A stretch of 64,000 nucleotides of DNA from contig NZ_PIOC01000014.1 of NCBI RefSeq assembly GCF_003369575.1, positions 284,776 to 348,775 on the forward strand, written 5' to 3'. The notes under the pieces are model-generated. The model had not been told where the DNA came from. It did not search any database and was given only the letters and a program-made list of their open reading frames with translations. Source of the DNA: Oceanobacillus arenosus. Lineage in GTDB: Bacteria; Bacillota; Bacilli; Bacillales; Amphibacillaceae. This document shows positions 53,776 to 64,000 of this stretch, piece after piece. Within the stretch, counting starts at the first letter, position 1. The number at the start of each line of letters is the position of its first letter. The position numbers and the translations under genes were made by a program.

Positions 53776-55149
53776 TTAAGTGGTTTGGATGTTCTCAACT
53801 TGTGGGAAGGCAATCTTATTCTCTTTTGTTAACGCTAATAGCGATTGGTTCTTATTTGCTTGGTTCTCAAAATTAGTCTTTACTTCCGCTTCAATTCCAA
53901 AGATATCAACGAATAATTGCAAGGATTCTTCTGCATTGTCTTTCCCTGCCAGTTCCTTTGCTTGTATGATTGGTTCCTTTAATAATTGATTTATAATGCT
54001 TTTCGTATGCTTGTTTAATACCTTTTTCTCTCTTGTCGTAAGATCAGGCATTTTTCGTTCAATGCTCTTCATTGTTTCTTCTTGAATGGTTTGTGCTTTA
54101 TTACGCAATGCAGCAATCACAGGAACTACTCCCAATGTTTTTAACCATTCTTTGAATGTAACGATTTCTCCCTCAACCATTAGCTCAATTTCTGCTGCAG
54201 CTGCTTTTCTTGCTTCGAGATTGCTGTCAACAATATGCTGTAAATCATCAATATCATATAAGAAAACATTATCCAGTTCGCTAATCATTGGATCAATATC
54301 TCTCGGTACAGCAATATCGACTAAGAATAAGGGTCTTCCTTTTCTTTCCTTCTGTACCGCTTCTATCATATCTTTTTTCAATACGAGTGACTCCGAACCT
54401 GTCGAACTTATTAAAATATCTGCAGAAACTAATACATCTGACAATTGGTCAATTGATACGGCATTCGCATTGAATTTCGCTGCAAGCCCTTCTGCCTTCT
54501 CTAGTGTCCGATTAACGACTGTAATCCTAGTTGCTCCGGATCCTTGCAGGTTCTTCGCAGAAAGCTCGCCCATTTTACCTGCACCAAGAATAGCAACATG
54601 CTTATTTTTCAAATCACCGAAGATTTTCTTTGCTAATTCAACGGCTGCATAGCTAATTGATACAGCATGCTCGCCAATCGACGTTTCACTGTGTGCGCGT
54701 TTACCGAATGTAATTGCTTGTTTGAATAATTCGTTAAACACGGTACCAGTCGTTTTGGCCTCTTGTGACGCTAAAAACGCTTCTTTTACTTGCCCAAGAA
54801 TTTGTGTTTCCCCTAGCACCATCGAATCAAGTCCTGTTGACACTCGGAATAAATGCTCCATTGCACCATCATCTTCCGTAATTCGTAAATAAGGGGAAAA
54901 CGTTTCCTTATCGAGATTAAACCACTTTGCTAAAAAGTTTTTTATATAATATCTTCCTGTATGAAGCTGATCAACAACCGCATAAACTTCCGTACGGTTG
55001 CAAGTTGATACGATTACGTTCTCTAAAATACTCTTTTGATTTTTTAATTCAATCATTGCATCCATAAGAGAAGAATCCTGAAATGTAAGCTTCTCTCGAA
55101 TTTCTACAGGAGCTGATTTATAGTTAAATCCAACTTTAAGAATATGCAA
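53776..55149 (-). CDS. hemA: Glutamyl-tRNA reductase
   Basis: First committed step of the C5 haem pathway: reduces glutamyl-tRNA to glutamate-1-semialdehyde. The nucleophile is C50 in [14 protein letters not shown]. The NADPH domain is [17 protein letters not shown], and a C-terminal dimerisation helix completes 457 residues. Heads the hem operon behind a PerR-type site. Confidence 0.97.
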   Translation of the reverse strand: MHILKVGFNYKSAPVEIREKLTFQDSSLMDAMIELKNQKSILENVIVSTCNRTEVYAVVDQLHTGRYYIKNFLAKWFNLDKETFSPYLRITEDDGAMEHLFRVSTGLDSMVLGETQILGQVKEAFLASQEAKTTGTVFNELFKQAITFGKRAHSETSIGEHAVSISYAAVELAKKIFGDLKNKHVAILGAGKMGELSAKNLQGSGATRITVVNRTLEKAEGLAAKFNANAVSIDQLSDVLVSADILISSTGSESLVLKKDMIEAVQKERKGRPLFLVDIAVPRDIDPMISELDNVFLYDIDDLQHIVDSNLEARKAAAAEIELMVEGEIVTFKEWLKTLGVVPVIAALRNKAQTIQEETMKSIERKMPDLTTREKKVLNKHTKSIINQLLKEPIIQAKELAGKDNAEESLQLFVDIFGIEAEVKTNFENQANKNQSLLALTKENKIAFPQVENIQTT

Positions 55150-55191
55150 TTTCCTACCCCCATATAATGTAAATCATCTTCTCAAACCAAT

Positions 55192-55206
55192 TTATAATAA
55201 TTATTA
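55192..55206. promoter_or_regulatory. PerR/Fur-type operator before hemA
   Basis: TTATAATAATTATTA matches the 7-1-7 consensus TTATAATnATTATAA in all but one position. It lies 43 bases before the hemA ATG and downstream of the probable -10, where a bound repressor would block transcription. hemAXCDBL is a known PerR target in B. subtilis; the matching site here is inferred. Confidence 0.7.
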
Positions 55207-55240
55207 TTTAGTATTTTTTAGTAAAATAGAATTCCTATAT

Positions 55241-55246
55241 ATTATA
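55241..55246 (-). promoter_or_regulatory. Probable -10 box of hemA
   Basis: A perfect TATAAT preceded by TGG, about 92 bases before hemA. The -35 side is weak (CATATT at 17 bases). The PerR-type site sits about 35 bases downstream. Confidence 0.5.
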
Positions 55247-55455
55247 CCATAAAATTCGATAAAATATGGCTTAAAATGTGAACAAGATTTGAAACAACAT
55301 GGTAAGATAGAATGTAGAGTATATGGCACGTTTGTACTTTATCATACAATAAATGCTTAATCAAGAAATGTAGCCCAGAGCAAAGACCTAAGCACCCGTT
55401 AAGCTGTGATGTGCTTGTACTTTTATATTAAAGGATTTGAACAAGTATGTTGGAA

Positions 55456-55606
55456 TTTAGATAAAGTGCAGATTACTTTAATTCAGAATTTCTTTGCCGA
55501 GGTCCGCAGCCCCCATACACCTTCGCTTTCCGCGGGCGGGTGAGCGAAGGGCGGTGACTCCTGCGGGAACAGCACGAGTCCGAAGACCCCGCAGGAAGTG
55601 CTTTTC
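55456..55606. repeat. Mosaic intergenic repeat, family R1, copy I
   Basis: The left part (TTTAGATAAAGTGCAGATTA to CACCTTCGCTTTCCGCGGGC) copies the start of the element at 41442. The right part (GTGAGCGAAGGGCGGTGACT to CCGCAGGAAGTGCTTTTC) copies the middle of the element at 41713. The junction falls in GCGGGCGGGTGAGC. The rest of this 614-base gap has nothing I can name apart from the hemA control region. Confidence 0.65.
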
Positions 55607-55763
55607 ATCACCATTCATTACTTGGTAAATATGAAAGTACAAAGGCTACTCGATAGATTAATACAGCTAACATTGTCACTGTAATCGTCGTGACGATCCA
55701 GTTATGTTACAACCAACAATCATTTAAGAAATACCCTTATTCTAATAGTAAAGGAATGATCTT

Positions 55764-56246
55764 TTGAAAAGGCAAAACGCATTACTCGCATATATTCTGA
55801 TTGGAATTGGGCTATTTTATCTGCTTAGGCAGCTAAAAATACCGATATTGACTGATTTTTATTCGTGGCAGACCCTTTTAATTATCATTGGGCTTGCGTT
55901 GTTAATTCACGGATATTCCGCAAAGCATTACCAAAATCTATTTAACGGTACTATCGTTCTAGGGATTGGTATTCATCTCCATGGATTACAGCATTATGCT
56001 TTTTGGATTGACCACTGGGCCGTTTACATATTAATCGTCGGTATTGCCTTTATCATTCAATACTCGAAGACAAAGAAAGGCTTATTCCCTGGACTACTAC
56101 TAATTTTACTAAGTGTGCTGCTAATCTTCTCGAACCAGCTTGCACTTAATTTGACATGGCTTTACGACATCATTCATATTGTTGAACGATTTTGGCCGAT
56201 TATCCTCATCATCATCGGGTTTTACTTACTAAAAAAGAAACAATAA
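55764..56246 (+). CDS. LiaF-type multi-helix membrane protein (DUF5668-like)
   Basis: 160 residues with about six hydrophobic helices in glycine- and leucine-rich pairs: ILIGIGLFYLLRQLKI, TLLIIIGLALLIHGYS and FWPIILIIIGFYLLKKKQ. These repeats resemble the LiaI/LiaF membrane module of Bacillota stress-response proteins. Start is a TTG after AAAGGAATG. Divergent from hemA and followed by a strong bidirectional terminator. Function not known; the family label is tentative. Confidence 0.65.
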   Translation: MKRQNALLAYILIGIGLFYLLRQLKIPILTDFYSWQTLLIIIGLALLIHGYSAKHYQNLFNGTIVLGIGIHLHGLQHYAFWIDHWAVYILIVGIAFIIQYSKTKKGLFPGLLLILLSVLLIFSNQLALNLTWLYDIIHIVERFWPIILIIIGFYLLKKKQ

Positions 56247-56247
56247 A

Positions 56248-56299
56248 CAAAACCAGCTAGTTGTAAGTGGAAATTTTCCTATTACAACTAGCTGGTTTA
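56248..56299. terminator. Bidirectional terminator between the LiaF-type gene and engB
   Basis: AAACCAGCTAGTTGTAA and TTACAACTAGCTGGTTT form a perfect 17-bp stem between converging genes. Confidence 0.88.
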
Positions 56300-56372
56300 T
56301 TTATCTATTGTATTGTTATCTAGATTAGATGCGGAAATCAATTTGACCCAACTTCTAGCATACCATTTTTGC

Positions 56373-56954
56373 TTACAAATACTTGCTTAATATTCCCCAT
56401 GCCTCATCTTTTCCTTCTCCGGTTTCTGATGAGAATGGTAAGACGATATCATCTGCTTCCACATTTAAAGTTTCCTTCGTCCGTTTAATATAGCTTGCAC
56501 GCTTGCTCTTCGGAATTTTATCAAGCTTCGTTGCAACGACGACGACTGGAAGTTCATGATATTTTAGGAATTCGTACATTTGAATATCATCCTTCGTCGG
56601 TTCATGCCTAATATCCGTGATTAATAGCACAACTTGGAGTGTATCTCTCGTCCCAAAATACTCCTCCATCATTCCGCCCCATTTTTCACGTTCAGACTTT
56701 GAAACCTTTGCATAGCCGTATCCAGGGACATCAACAAAATAAAAGCTTTCATTAATTTTATAAAAGTTTAATGTTTGTGTTTTTCCCGGTTTAGATGATG
56801 TTCGTGCTAATGCCTTACGATTTATTAATTTATTAATAAAAGAAGACTTGCCGACATTGGAACGACCTGCAAGGGCAATCTCTGGTAGCTGATCGCCCGG
56901 ATATTGCTTCTTGCTTACTGCACTTATGACAATTTCTGCATGATTTACTTTCAT
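56373..56954 (-). CDS. engB: Ribosome-biogenesis GTPase YsxC (EngB/YihA family)
   Basis: Essential GTPase for 50S subunit assembly. G1 [11 protein letters not shown] at 30-40, G3 [11 protein letters not shown]4 [12 protein letters not shown] and a G5-like PFSSETGEG near the end. It has 193 residues. It follows lonA by seven bases, the common Bacillus order. Confidence 0.97.
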   Translation of the reverse strand: MKVNHAEIVISAVSKKQYPGDQLPEIALAGRSNVGKSSFINKLINRKALARTSSKPGKTQTLNFYKINESFYFVDVPGYGYAKVSKSEREKWGGMMEEYFGTRDTLQVVLLITDIRHEPTKDDIQMYEFLKYHELPVVVVATKLDKIPKSKRASYIKRTKETLNVEADDIVLPFSSETGEGKDEAWGILSKYL

Positions 56955-56961
56955 GTTTTGT

Positions 56962-59277
56962 TTACTCCCCCACTAACGCATGCTTCAGTACTTCATCAAG
57001 ATGACTAACTGGAATATACGTTATATCGTTTCGAACACTTTCTGGTATACTATCGAGGTCTTTTACATTATCCTTTGGAATAATTAAGGTGGTCAACCCG
57101 GCACGATGCGCGCCAAGTGATTTTTCTTTTAAGCCACCAATTGGAAGAACTCGTCCTCGAAGTGTAATTTCGCCTGTCATTCCGACCTCTTTCTTCACTG
57201 CTCTCCCCGTTAATGCCGAGACAAGCGCCGTTGCCATCGTAATTCCGGCAGATGGGCCATCTTTTGGTGTTGCTCCTTCAGGCACATGGATGTGGATATC
57301 ATATTTCTCATAGAAATTTGGTTCGATATGAAGCTCGTCCGCACGAGAGCGAATATAACTGAAAGCAGCTTGCGCAGATTCCTGCATCACATCACCTAAT
57401 TTTCCTGTTAACGTTAGTTTACCCTTTCCAGGATAATGCGTCACCTCTATTGATAAAATATCTCCACCAACACTGGTATACGCAAGTCCTGTTGCTGTAC
57501 CAATCTGGTCATCCTTTTCCATTAATCCATAATGGAAAACAGGTTTACCTAGTAATTCCTCGATGCTCTTTTCCGTTACAACGACACGCTTCTTATCTTC
57601 AGAAATAATAATTTTTGCCGTTTTCCTGCACAATTTTGCTAATTGACGCTCTAATCCACGTACACCAGCTTCTCTCGTATACATCCGAATTAACTTCAAC
57701 AAGCTCGCATCACGGACCTGTAACTGACTTTTCTTCAGTCCATTCTCCTTAATTTGCTTCGGTAGGAGATGTTCTTTTGCAATGTGCAATTTTTCGATTT
57801 CCGTATAACCTGCAAGCGAAATTAATTCCATCCGATCAAGTAGTGGTCCTGGTATACTATTCACATTATTTGCCGTTGCAATAAATAATACATTCGATAA
57901 ATCGTATGTCTCTTCAATAAAATGGTCACTAAATGTACTATTTTGCTCTGGATCAAGTACCTCCAGCATTGCTGATGATGGATCCCCACGAAAATCATTC
58001 GACATTTTATCGATTTCATCAAGCAAAAATACAGGATTCACTGTACCCGCCTTTTTCATTCCTTGAATAATTCGTCCAGGCATTGCACCGATGTATGTTC
58101 TGCGATGGCCTCTAATTTCCGCTTCATCTCGAACCCCGCCAAGGGAAATACGAACAAAATTACGATTTACTGCGCGGGCAATTGATTTTGCTAAGGATGT
58201 CTTCCCTACACCAGGCGGCCCTACGAGACAAAGGATTGGTCCTTTAATCGTATTCGTAAGCTTTTGAACTGCTAGATATTCAAGGATCCGCTCCTTCACT
58301 TTATCAAGACCATAATGATCTTGATTCAATACCTTTTCCGCAAAATCAATTTTAATTGTGTCTTGGGTTTTATTGGTCCATGGCAACACAATCAGCCACT
58401 CTAGGTAATTGCGGATAACAGAGCTTTCTGCTGAACTTTGCGGTACTTTTTCGTAACGCCCTAGTTCTTTTAAAGCAACTTCCATAATATGCTCTGGCAT
58501 ATCCGATTGCTCAATCTTCTCTTTTAATTGTTCAATTTCGCTTGATTTACTATCTCTTTCACCAAGCTCTTTTTGGATTGCTTTTAATTGTTCACGCAAA
58601 TAAAATTCCTTCTGTGTCTTTTCCATTGAAGTACGGACACGCAGACCAATTTTCTTTTCTAAATCCAATACTTTCTTCTCATTGGAAAGAAGCTTTAATA
58701 AATGCTGCATTCGCTCTAGTACGTCTTGCTTTTCAAGTAGTTCCTGTTTATCTTGAAGCTTTAAGGATAAATGAGAGGCAATGATATCCGCAAGTCTGCC
58801 TGGTTCTTCAATATCGGCAACCGTTGCAACTGTTTCCTTTGTTATCTTTCTAGAAACTTTTATGTATTGTTCAAACTGTGCAAGGAGTGAACGCATCAAC
58901 GCTTCTTCCTCCGCTGCGTCTCCATGAACATCTTCTAATTCTGCGATTTCCGCAATGAATGTGTCCTCTGTCTCCATGTATTGCACAATTTCCGCTCGGT
59001 ATAATCCTTCTACAAGCACACGTAAGGTACCATTTGGTAATTTCAACATCTGTTTAACCATTGCCACGGTCCCTACACGATTGATATCCTCTGGTTCTGG
59101 CTCATCCATGCTCACTTTTTTCTGTGCAGCTAGAATGATGGTTTGGTCCCCCATCATCGCTTTTTCTAATGCAGCGATCGATTTATCTCTTCCTACATCA
59201 AGGTGCAGGACCATTGAAGGAAATACAAGTAATCCACGTAATGGAAGGAGGGGCATTTGTATATTGTCTTTAGTCAT
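56962..59277 (-). CDS. lonA: ATP-dependent protease LonA
   Basis: Cytoplasmic quality-control protease. N-terminal substrate domain, AAA+ module ([27 protein letters not shown]) and serine protease domain with catalytic Ser in [14 protein letters not shown] and Lys in [14 protein letters not shown]. It has 771 residues. lonB, which lies between clpX and lonA in B. subtilis, is absent: clpX is followed directly by lonA. Confidence 0.97.
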   Translation of the reverse strand: MTKDNIQMPLLPLRGLLVFPSMVLHLDVGRDKSIAALEKAMMGDQTIILAAQKKVSMDEPEPEDINRVGTVAMVKQMLKLPNGTLRVLVEGLYRAEIVQYMETEDTFIAEIAELEDVHGDAAEEEALMRSLLAQFEQYIKVSRKITKETVATVADIEEPGRLADIIASHLSLKLQDKQELLEKQDVLERMQHLLKLLSNEKKVLDLEKKIGLRVRTSMEKTQKEFYLREQLKAIQKELGERDSKSSEIEQLKEKIEQSDMPEHIMEVALKELGRYEKVPQSSAESSVIRNYLEWLIVLPWTNKTQDTIKIDFAEKVLNQDHYGLDKVKERILEYLAVQKLTNTIKGPILCLVGPPGVGKTSLAKSIARAVNRNFVRISLGGVRDEAEIRGHRRTYIGAMPGRIIQGMKKAGTVNPVFLLDEIDKMSNDFRGDPSSAMLEVLDPEQNSTFSDHFIEETYDLSNVLFIATANNVNSIPGPLLDRMELISLAGYTEIEKLHIAKEHLLPKQIKENGLKKSQLQVRDASLLKLIRMYTREAGVRGLERQLAKLCRKTAKIIISEDKKRVVVTEKSIEELLGKPVFHYGLMEKDDQIGTATGLAYTSVGGDILSIEVTHYPGKGKLTLTGKLGDVMQESAQAAFSYIRSRADELHIEPNFYEKYDIHIHVPEGATPKDGPSAGITMATALVSALTGRAVKKEVGMTGEITLRGRVLPIGGLKEKSLGAHRAGLTTLIIPKDNVKDLDSIPESVRNDITYIPVSHLDEVLKHALVGE

Positions 59278-59323
59278 AATATGGAGACCTCCATTTTCTT
59301 TTTATGTATTCATTTTGTTATCA

Positions 59324-59348
59324 AATAAATAAATAAATAAGTAAATAA
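59324..59348. repeat. Simple (AAAT)n repeat upstream of lonA
   Basis: About six units of AAAT, with one variant, in the leader about 50 bases before lonA. Length variation could alter spacing or mRNA accessibility. No other feature in the 278 bases to the clpX terminator stands out. Confidence 0.6.
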
Positions 59349-59555
59349 TGAATGAAATTTTTCTCTTAACAATTCACATGATAACTTAAGCTACTTTTCT
59401 ATAAGCGAACTATCCAACGTCATTGCGCTGCATTCTTATTTTTCCACGTTCTTAAAGTCTATAGAAAACTTTGTTCTTTGTAAATCTTAATCGTTCAATA
59501 TTTATTTATTTCTATCGATACCAATTAGTATTTACGCATCCGTTAAAACTAAACA

Positions 59556-59623
59556 GAGAAAAGAGACTGACAAGAAGACGCGCCCGAATATATCTAAGGG
59601 CTCGCAAACAAAAGTCAGTCTCT
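59556..59623 (-). terminator. Terminator after clpX
   Basis: AGAGACTGAC and GTCAGTCTCT pair at the base of a branched hairpin whose loop holds a second stem (GCGAGCCC with GGGCGC), followed by TTTTC. Confidence 0.75.
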
Positions 59624-59676
59624 AATCTTTAACTTTATTAATAAAGATCGCTTGTACTACCGTTCGTGCTTTTTAC

Positions 59677-60951
59677 TTAGGCACTCTCTTTAGGAAGTTT
59701 CGCATTTCCAGCTTGGATTGTTCCATCCCTAAATACGAGTGTAGGACTGCCATCTTCTTCAGATACGGTTTCTTTCGTAATGATACATTTATCAATATCA
59801 TCTCGTGACGGTAATTCAAACATTACTTCAAGCATGATTCCTTCAATAATTGAACGTAATCCACGTGCACCGGTTTTACGCTCAATCGCCTTCTTCGCGA
59901 TTTCAGTTAAGGAGTCCTCTTCGAATTCCAGTTCAACATTATCCATTTCGAATAACTTTTGATATTGTTTTACTAAGGCATTCTTCGGTTTCGTAAGAAT
60001 TTGGATTAGCGCATTTTCATCCAATGGCATTAAGCTACCGATGATCGGAATTCTCCCGATAAATTCAGGAATTAAACCATAGCGTAATAAATCTTCTGGA
60101 AGTACTTTTGAAAGTAATTCATCCATGCCCAGCTCTTGTTGTTCATTTGAACCAAAGCCAATCACCTTTTTACCTAAACGACGCTTAATTACTTGGTCAA
60201 TCCCATCAAACGCCCCACCAACGATGAATAAAATATTGGTTGTGTCAATTTGAATGAATTCTTGATGCGGGTGCTTACGACCACCTTGTGGAGGTACACT
60301 TGCAACCGTTCCTTCAAGAATTTTCAGTAATGCTTGCTGTACCCCTTCGCCAGATACATCACGTGTAATCGATGGATTCTCTGATTTACGAGCTACTTTA
60401 TCGATTTCATCAATATAAATAATTCCCTTTTCTGCTTTTTCTACATCATAGTCTGCAGCTTGAATTAACTTCAAGAGAATGTTTTCAACATCTTCCCCAA
60501 CATATCCTGCTTCTGTTAAAGAAGTTGCATCTGCCATTGCAAATGGCACATTAATGATTCGTGCTAAAGTTTGCGCAAGCAATGTTTTCCCACTCCCTGT
60601 TGGTCCAATCATTGCAATATTACTCTTCGAAAGCTCTACATCATTTGTAGTCTTCGGTGAATTAATCCGTTTGTAGTGATTATATACCGCGACAGATAGG
60701 CTCTTCTTCGCCTGTTCTTGTCCAATGACATAATCATCAAGAATGTCGCAGATTTCCTTAGGTTTTGGAATTTCCTTTAATTCCATTTCTTCTTCCGTAC
60801 CAAGCTCTTCTTCCACAATTTCCGTACAGAGTTCAATACATTCATCACATATATAAACACCAGGTCCGGCAACTAGCTTACGAACTTGATCTTGGCTCTT
60901 ACCACAAAACGAGCATTTCAATTGTCCTTTTTCTTCATTAAATTTAAACAT
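59677..60951 (-). CDS. clpX: ATP-dependent Clp protease ATP-binding subunit ClpX
   Basis: Unfoldase that feeds ClpP. The zinc domain cysteines are C13, C16, C35 and C38. Walker [11 protein letters not shown] at about 116-125, Walker [14 protein letters not shown], the ClpP-docking IGF in [13 protein letters not shown], and sensor 2 [10 protein letters not shown]. It has 424 residues. It lies between tig and lonA. Confidence 0.98.
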   Translation of the reverse strand: MFKFNEEKGQLKCSFCGKSQDQVRKLVAGPGVYICDECIELCTEIVEEELGTEEEMELKEIPKPKEICDILDDYVIGQEQAKKSLSVAVYNHYKRINSPKTTNDVELSKSNIAMIGPTGSGKTLLAQTLARIINVPFAMADATSLTEAGYVGEDVENILLKLIQAADYDVEKAEKGIIYIDEIDKVARKSENPSITRDVSGEGVQQALLKILEGTVASVPPQGGRKHPHQEFIQIDTTNILFIVGGAFDGIDQVIKRRLGKKVIGFGSNEQQELGMDELLSKVLPEDLLRYGLIPEFIGRIPIIGSLMPLDENALIQILTKPKNALVKQYQKLFEMDNVELEFEEDSLTEIAKKAIERKTGARGLRSIIEGIMLEVMFELPSRDDIDKCIITKETVSEEDGSPTLVFRDGTIQAGNAKLPKESA

Positions 60952-61254
60952 TCCATTTCACCCCTACGAAACCAATTAATATATCTAGGTTTCAACTTTT
61001 ATAGTTATCATATCAGAACAAAAATAAAAAACAAAATATTAAACATTGGATACATGCTTTTTTAAGCCGCATTTATATTCTGATTTGTTAACATTCTTCT
61101 TTCCATTATCAATAAAATATGCAGAAAGTCAAATCATATTACTTATACTATATGTTGATTTTATGAATTAAGTCGAGTTTAAACGATTTATTAGCATGCT
61201 ATGTGTTGAAGATACTATGTAGTTGAACTATTTTCTAGTCCGATTGATAAATAA

Positions 61255-61290
61255 TAAAGAAACAAGGTGCGGGTAAACACACCTTGTTTC
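61255..61290 (-). terminator. Terminator after tig
   Basis: AAACAAGGTG pairs with CACCTTGTTT and is followed by CTTTATTATTT, about 45 bases past the tig stop. The remaining 300 bases up to clpX are AT-rich; a weak -10-like TATGAT at 61007-61012 (minus strand) may belong to clpX. Confidence 0.8.
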
Positions 61291-61332
61291 TTTATGCTAT
61301 GTTTTGTCGCAATTAAAGATACAATGAATCAA

Positions 61333-62622
61333 TTAGTTACTTGCTTTACTATTTTCAACTAAAAATTCAATCGCTTTTCTCATTTGTAGATCACTCTTAA
61401 TTGTTTCTGTGCTTCCACCTAGCATTGGAACTAACTGTTCAGCATCAATGCCATACATTTCAGCCATTTTCGCCAATTCTTCGTTTACATCTTCATCTGT
61501 TGCATCTAAATTTTCTGCTTTTGTAATTGCTTCTAATGTAAGGTTCGTTTTCACGCGTTTTGCAGCATCTTCTTTCATTTGATCTTTAAGTGCTGCTTCG
61601 TCTTGACCAGAGAATTGTGTGTACATCTCTAATGTCATGCCTTGCATTTGCAAGCGTTGTTCAAATTCTCTTACCATCTGTTCTAATTCTGTTTCTACCA
61701 TCGCATCTGGAATATCTACTTGCGCATTTGCAGAAGCTTTTTCGATTAAATCTTCACGTTTTTGGTTTTCAACGTCTTGCTTTAATTCTGCTTCTAATTG
61801 CTCTTTTTTCTTCTTTTTCAATTCATCAAGTGATTCCACTTCTTCATCAACGTCTTTAGCGAATTCATCGTCTAATTCTGGAAGTTCTTTGAATTTTACT
61901 TCATGAATTTTCACTTTAAATGTTGCTTCTTTACCTGCAAGTTCTTCTGCATGGTAGTCTTCTGGGAATGTCACATTGATTTCTGCATCTTCGTCAAGTG
62001 CTTTACCAATTAATTGCTCTTCGAATCCTGGAATAAATTGACCTGAACCGATTTCTAGTGAATGGTTCTCACCTTTTCCACCGTCAAATGCAACACCATC
62101 TGAGAATCCTTCGAAGTCCATTACAACTGTGTCGCCTTCTTCTACTGTGCCTTCCTCTTTTACAACAAGTTCAGCATGACGCTCACGTAATTGTTTGATT
62201 TCTTTATTAACATCTTCATCTGTTACTTCTACAGAAGGAATATCTACTTCTAATCCTTTATAATCACCTAATGTAACTTCTGGCTTAACTTCTACTTCAG
62301 CAGTGAAAACTAATGTGCTGCCTTTTTCAATTTTCTCAATATCAACTTGCGGTTGAACAATTGGGAAGATATCTGTTTCATCAATTGCATTTCTGTATGC
62401 TTCTGGAAGTACGATATCTACTGCATCCTGGTATAAAGATTCTACACCAAAACGTTTTTCAAACATTCCACGAGGCATTTTCCCTTTACGGAATCCAGGT
62501 ACCTGTACTTCTTTTACAACTTTCTTGAAAGCCTGATCCAATGCTTTATCAAATTCTTCTGCTGGAACTTCAAATGTTAACGTTCCTTTATTTCCTTCTT
62601 GTTTTTCCCATTTAGCTGTCAT
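61333..62622 (-). CDS. tig: Trigger factor
   Basis: Ribosome-bound chaperone and prolyl isomerase. The ribosome-docking motif [17 protein letters not shown] is near residue 45, the FKBP-type domain at about 150-240 ([16 protein letters not shown]), and the acidic helical arms fill the C-terminus. The ATG at 62622 after GGAGGGA gives 429 residues; five in-frame upstream codons are ignored. Confidence 0.97.
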   Translation of the reverse strand: MTAKWEKQEGNKGTLTFEVPAEEFDKALDQAFKKVVKEVQVPGFRKGKMPRGMFEKRFGVESLYQDAVDIVLPEAYRNAIDETDIFPIVQPQVDIEKIEKGSTLVFTAEVEVKPEVTLGDYKGLEVDIPSVEVTDEDVNKEIKQLRERHAELVVKEEGTVEEGDTVVMDFEGFSDGVAFDGGKGENHSLEIGSGQFIPGFEEQLIGKALDEDAEINVTFPEDYHAEELAGKEATFKVKIHEVKFKELPELDDEFAKDVDEEVESLDELKKKKKEQLEAELKQDVENQKREDLIEKASANAQVDIPDAMVETELEQMVREFEQRLQMQGMTLEMYTQFSGQDEAALKDQMKEDAAKRVKTNLTLEAITKAENLDATDEDVNEELAKMAEMYGIDAEQLVPMLGGSTETIKSDLQMRKAIEFLVENSKASN

Positions 62623-62710
62623 TACAATTCCCTCCAAAATCTATTATATCCATTCATTAATCATATTTTTAGAATAAATGTTAGCGAATGCTCAGATTTA
62701 CAACCATTTT

Positions 62711-62738
62711 ATTATACCATAATTCGCATGGCATTCAA
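62711..62738 (-). promoter_or_regulatory. Sigma-A promoter of tig
   Basis: TTGAAT (62733-62738) and a perfect TATAAT with TGG in front (62711-62716), 16 bases apart, giving a leader of about 80 bases. Confidence 0.7.
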
Positions 62739-62798
62739 CTATTATTAGAAACCAAACGATTACATTGACTGGAAGTGACTATTTTTAAGTTTATCCGC

Positions 62799-63779
62799 CT
62801 ATTCCTCAATGATACTCATATACAAGGTTTCACACATTTTTATTTCATCAACATAATGCAAAACGGTTGGCTCTAAGTTTTCATGTGACTCTATATGTAT
62901 GTTTAAATATTCCATTCCGATAAGCTTTAACGCCTCTGCTATCGGATACGCCACTTCTTGATGCGGTGCAATCGGATAAAGTACAAATAAGTAGTGCTGC
63001 AAAATTTGTTTGATGACTGCATATAATGTCGGATTTTCGAATTCAATATCCTTTACTAAGAATAGTATCTCATTAAATGCTGCGCTTTCAGTAATCTCCA
63101 CAGCCTCAATTGGAATTACATCTGTATTGATATCAAATTTCTGAACAGCTACGCTTTCTGCAACATGATTGTCCTTTAGTAAATAAACGATTGCCGTTTT
63201 GATCACAGGATGTATCGCTTTATTTACTAATAATGCAGCGATTTCATCGTTAGCTCTTGCGTTCATTCGTCGCAGGTTCTCCATAATCCGCCATTGTTCC
63301 TGATGATCCTCTTGTTCAATCGCCACTGTTAATTCATCTTGTAGGAGCACTGACTTTTCAATCATGATATCTACTTTCATCTTTTTGCTAATATCATATA
63401 ACTGCGTAAATTGCTCACGAAAGATTTCTGGCAACTGCTTATTGGCAAGCTCTGACGCGGCATGTTCCATTAATACTTCATATTGATTCGTTTGGAACAA
63501 GATTGTTAAATACATATGTACGTAATGGTAATAATTTTCATCCTTATGTTCAATTAGCGTCTCACAAAGTGATTGGGCTTCTTCATATCTTGCAAGCTCC
63601 ATTAAACACATCAACTTTGCAATTATTATTTCATAATTATCTACTTGAAAGCTTAATAATTTATTTAACTTCTGCAATGCTTCTTCATAGCGTTTTTCCT
63701 GTAATGCGTATAAACTCTCTTCTTCAAGTGTTTTCTTCCACTTTGGAAAGAGGATCACATTATTCGGCTCGGTGTACAT
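62799..63779 (-). CDS. ysoA: TPR-domain protein YsoA
   Basis: A 326-residue helical protein with TPR-like repeats in the first 120 residues (YALQEKRYEEALQKLNKLLS, then LMELARYEEAQSLCETLIEH). The C-terminal region is not one I recognise. B. subtilis ysoA lies directly upstream of tig in the same way. Function unknown. Confidence 0.85.
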   Translation of the reverse strand: MYTEPNNVILFPKWKKTLEEESLYALQEKRYEEALQKLNKLLSFQVDNYEIIIAKLMCLMELARYEEAQSLCETLIEHKDENYYHYVHMYLTILFQTNQYEVLMEHAASELANKQLPEIFREQFTQLYDISKKMKVDIMIEKSVLLQDELTVAIEQEDHQEQWRIMENLRRMNARANDEIAALLVNKAIHPVIKTAIVYLLKDNHVAESVAVQKFDINTDVIPIEAVEITESAAFNEILFLVKDIEFENPTLYAVIKQILQHYLFVLYPIAPHQEVAYPIAEALKLIGMEYLNIHIESHENLEPTVLHYVDEIKMCETLYMSIIEE

Positions 63780-63865
63780 TTATTCACCCCCTATTTTTAG
63801 TATTGATGATTTAGATATAAGCTATACATACCCCAAAGAATGGAGGGGTAAACATAATATATAAT

Positions 63866-63903
63866 AGAAAAAGAGAAACCTAATAAATGGATAGGTTTCT
63901 CTT
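63866..63903 (-). terminator. Terminator of a gene beyond the right edge
   Basis: AAGAGAAACCTA pairs with TAGGTTTCTCTT, then TTTCT on the minus strand. It would end a minus-strand transcript entering from beyond 64000; in B. subtilis that neighbour is leuD. Bases 63904-64000 show no gene. Confidence 0.75.
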
Positions 63904-64000
63904 CAAATAGCGTCCCAGGCAGACGTATATAATAGGAAGAAACACGTTATCATATAGGGTTTTCTATCTATCATGTGTAAAATATGTGTAAAAGGTTATG

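Noticed and set aside
53780..54652. Serine-rich 188-residue plus-strand ORF across hemA
   Set aside because: Antisense frame of hemA with no ribosome site; hemA is full length with all motifs.
55500..55610. High-G+C island that might signal a foreign gene
   Set aside because: It is repeat copy I, shared with other gaps in this window, and has no ORF.

Overview
The window is a stretch of low-GC, spore-forming Bacillaceae chromosome. The protein set and gene order follow the Bacillus subtilis block running from tig/clpX/lon through hem, valS, mreBCD, min, spoIVF, obg, ruv, queA/tgt, secDF, recJ/relA and hisS/aspS to mnmA. The protein style, the intergenic repeats and the missing neighbours suggest a halophilic or halotolerant relative such as Oceanobacillus or Virgibacillus; this genus-level placement is an inference. 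Almost all genes lie on the minus strand, so the biological order reads from position 64000 down to 1.

Layout, high to low coordinates. 63.8-56.4 kb: ysoA-like TPR protein, trigger factor, ClpX, LonA and EngB (folding, proteolysis, ribosome assembly). 55.1-48.9 kb: the haem/porphyrin operon hemA-hemX-hemC-hemD-hemB-hemL, with a PerR-type box in front of hemA. 48.5-46.2 kb: spore-coat genes spoVID and ysxE. 45.9-42.9 kb: valS behind a T-box leader. 42.8-41.9 kb: a SpoIIB-like SPOR protein. 41.3-39.7 kb: radC, split by an 849-nt ORF-less group II intron. 39.5-34.3 kb: mreBCD, minCD and spoIVFA-spoIVFB. 33.4-30.4 kb: rplU-prp-rpmA, spo0B and obg. 30.1-27.1 kb: pheA, safA and a YebC-family gene. 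26.8-22.4 kb: ruvA-ruvB, a DUF2905 gene, queA, tgt and yajC. 22-16.8 kb: yrzE-like and spoVB on the plus strand; comN, secDF and a LapA-domain gene on the minus strand. 16.7-11 kb: recJ, apt, relA and dtd. 10.9-9.9 kb: a plus-strand cell-wall amidase. 9.7-5.8 kb: a 57-residue yrzK-like gene, then a T-box-controlled hisS-aspS pair followed by a 6S RNA gene. 5.6-3.5 kb: an RsfA-family regulator and rarA, both plus strand. 3.4-0 kb: cymR, a cysteine desulfurase, mnmA and the start of a TPR gene.

The most notable feature is the group II intron in radC. It has a GTGCG 5' end, a clear domain V and an AT 3' end, and no reverse-transcriptase ORF. It interrupts the HxHPSGDPxPS metal-site motif, and its precise removal restores a 229-residue RadC. 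The other unexplained structure is a set of interspersed intergenic repeats of two families. Two copies have terminal inverted repeats, and one copy is a mosaic of two others in the window. Functional RNA elements are two T-box leaders, a 6S RNA with a consensus promoter and a probable L21 leader.
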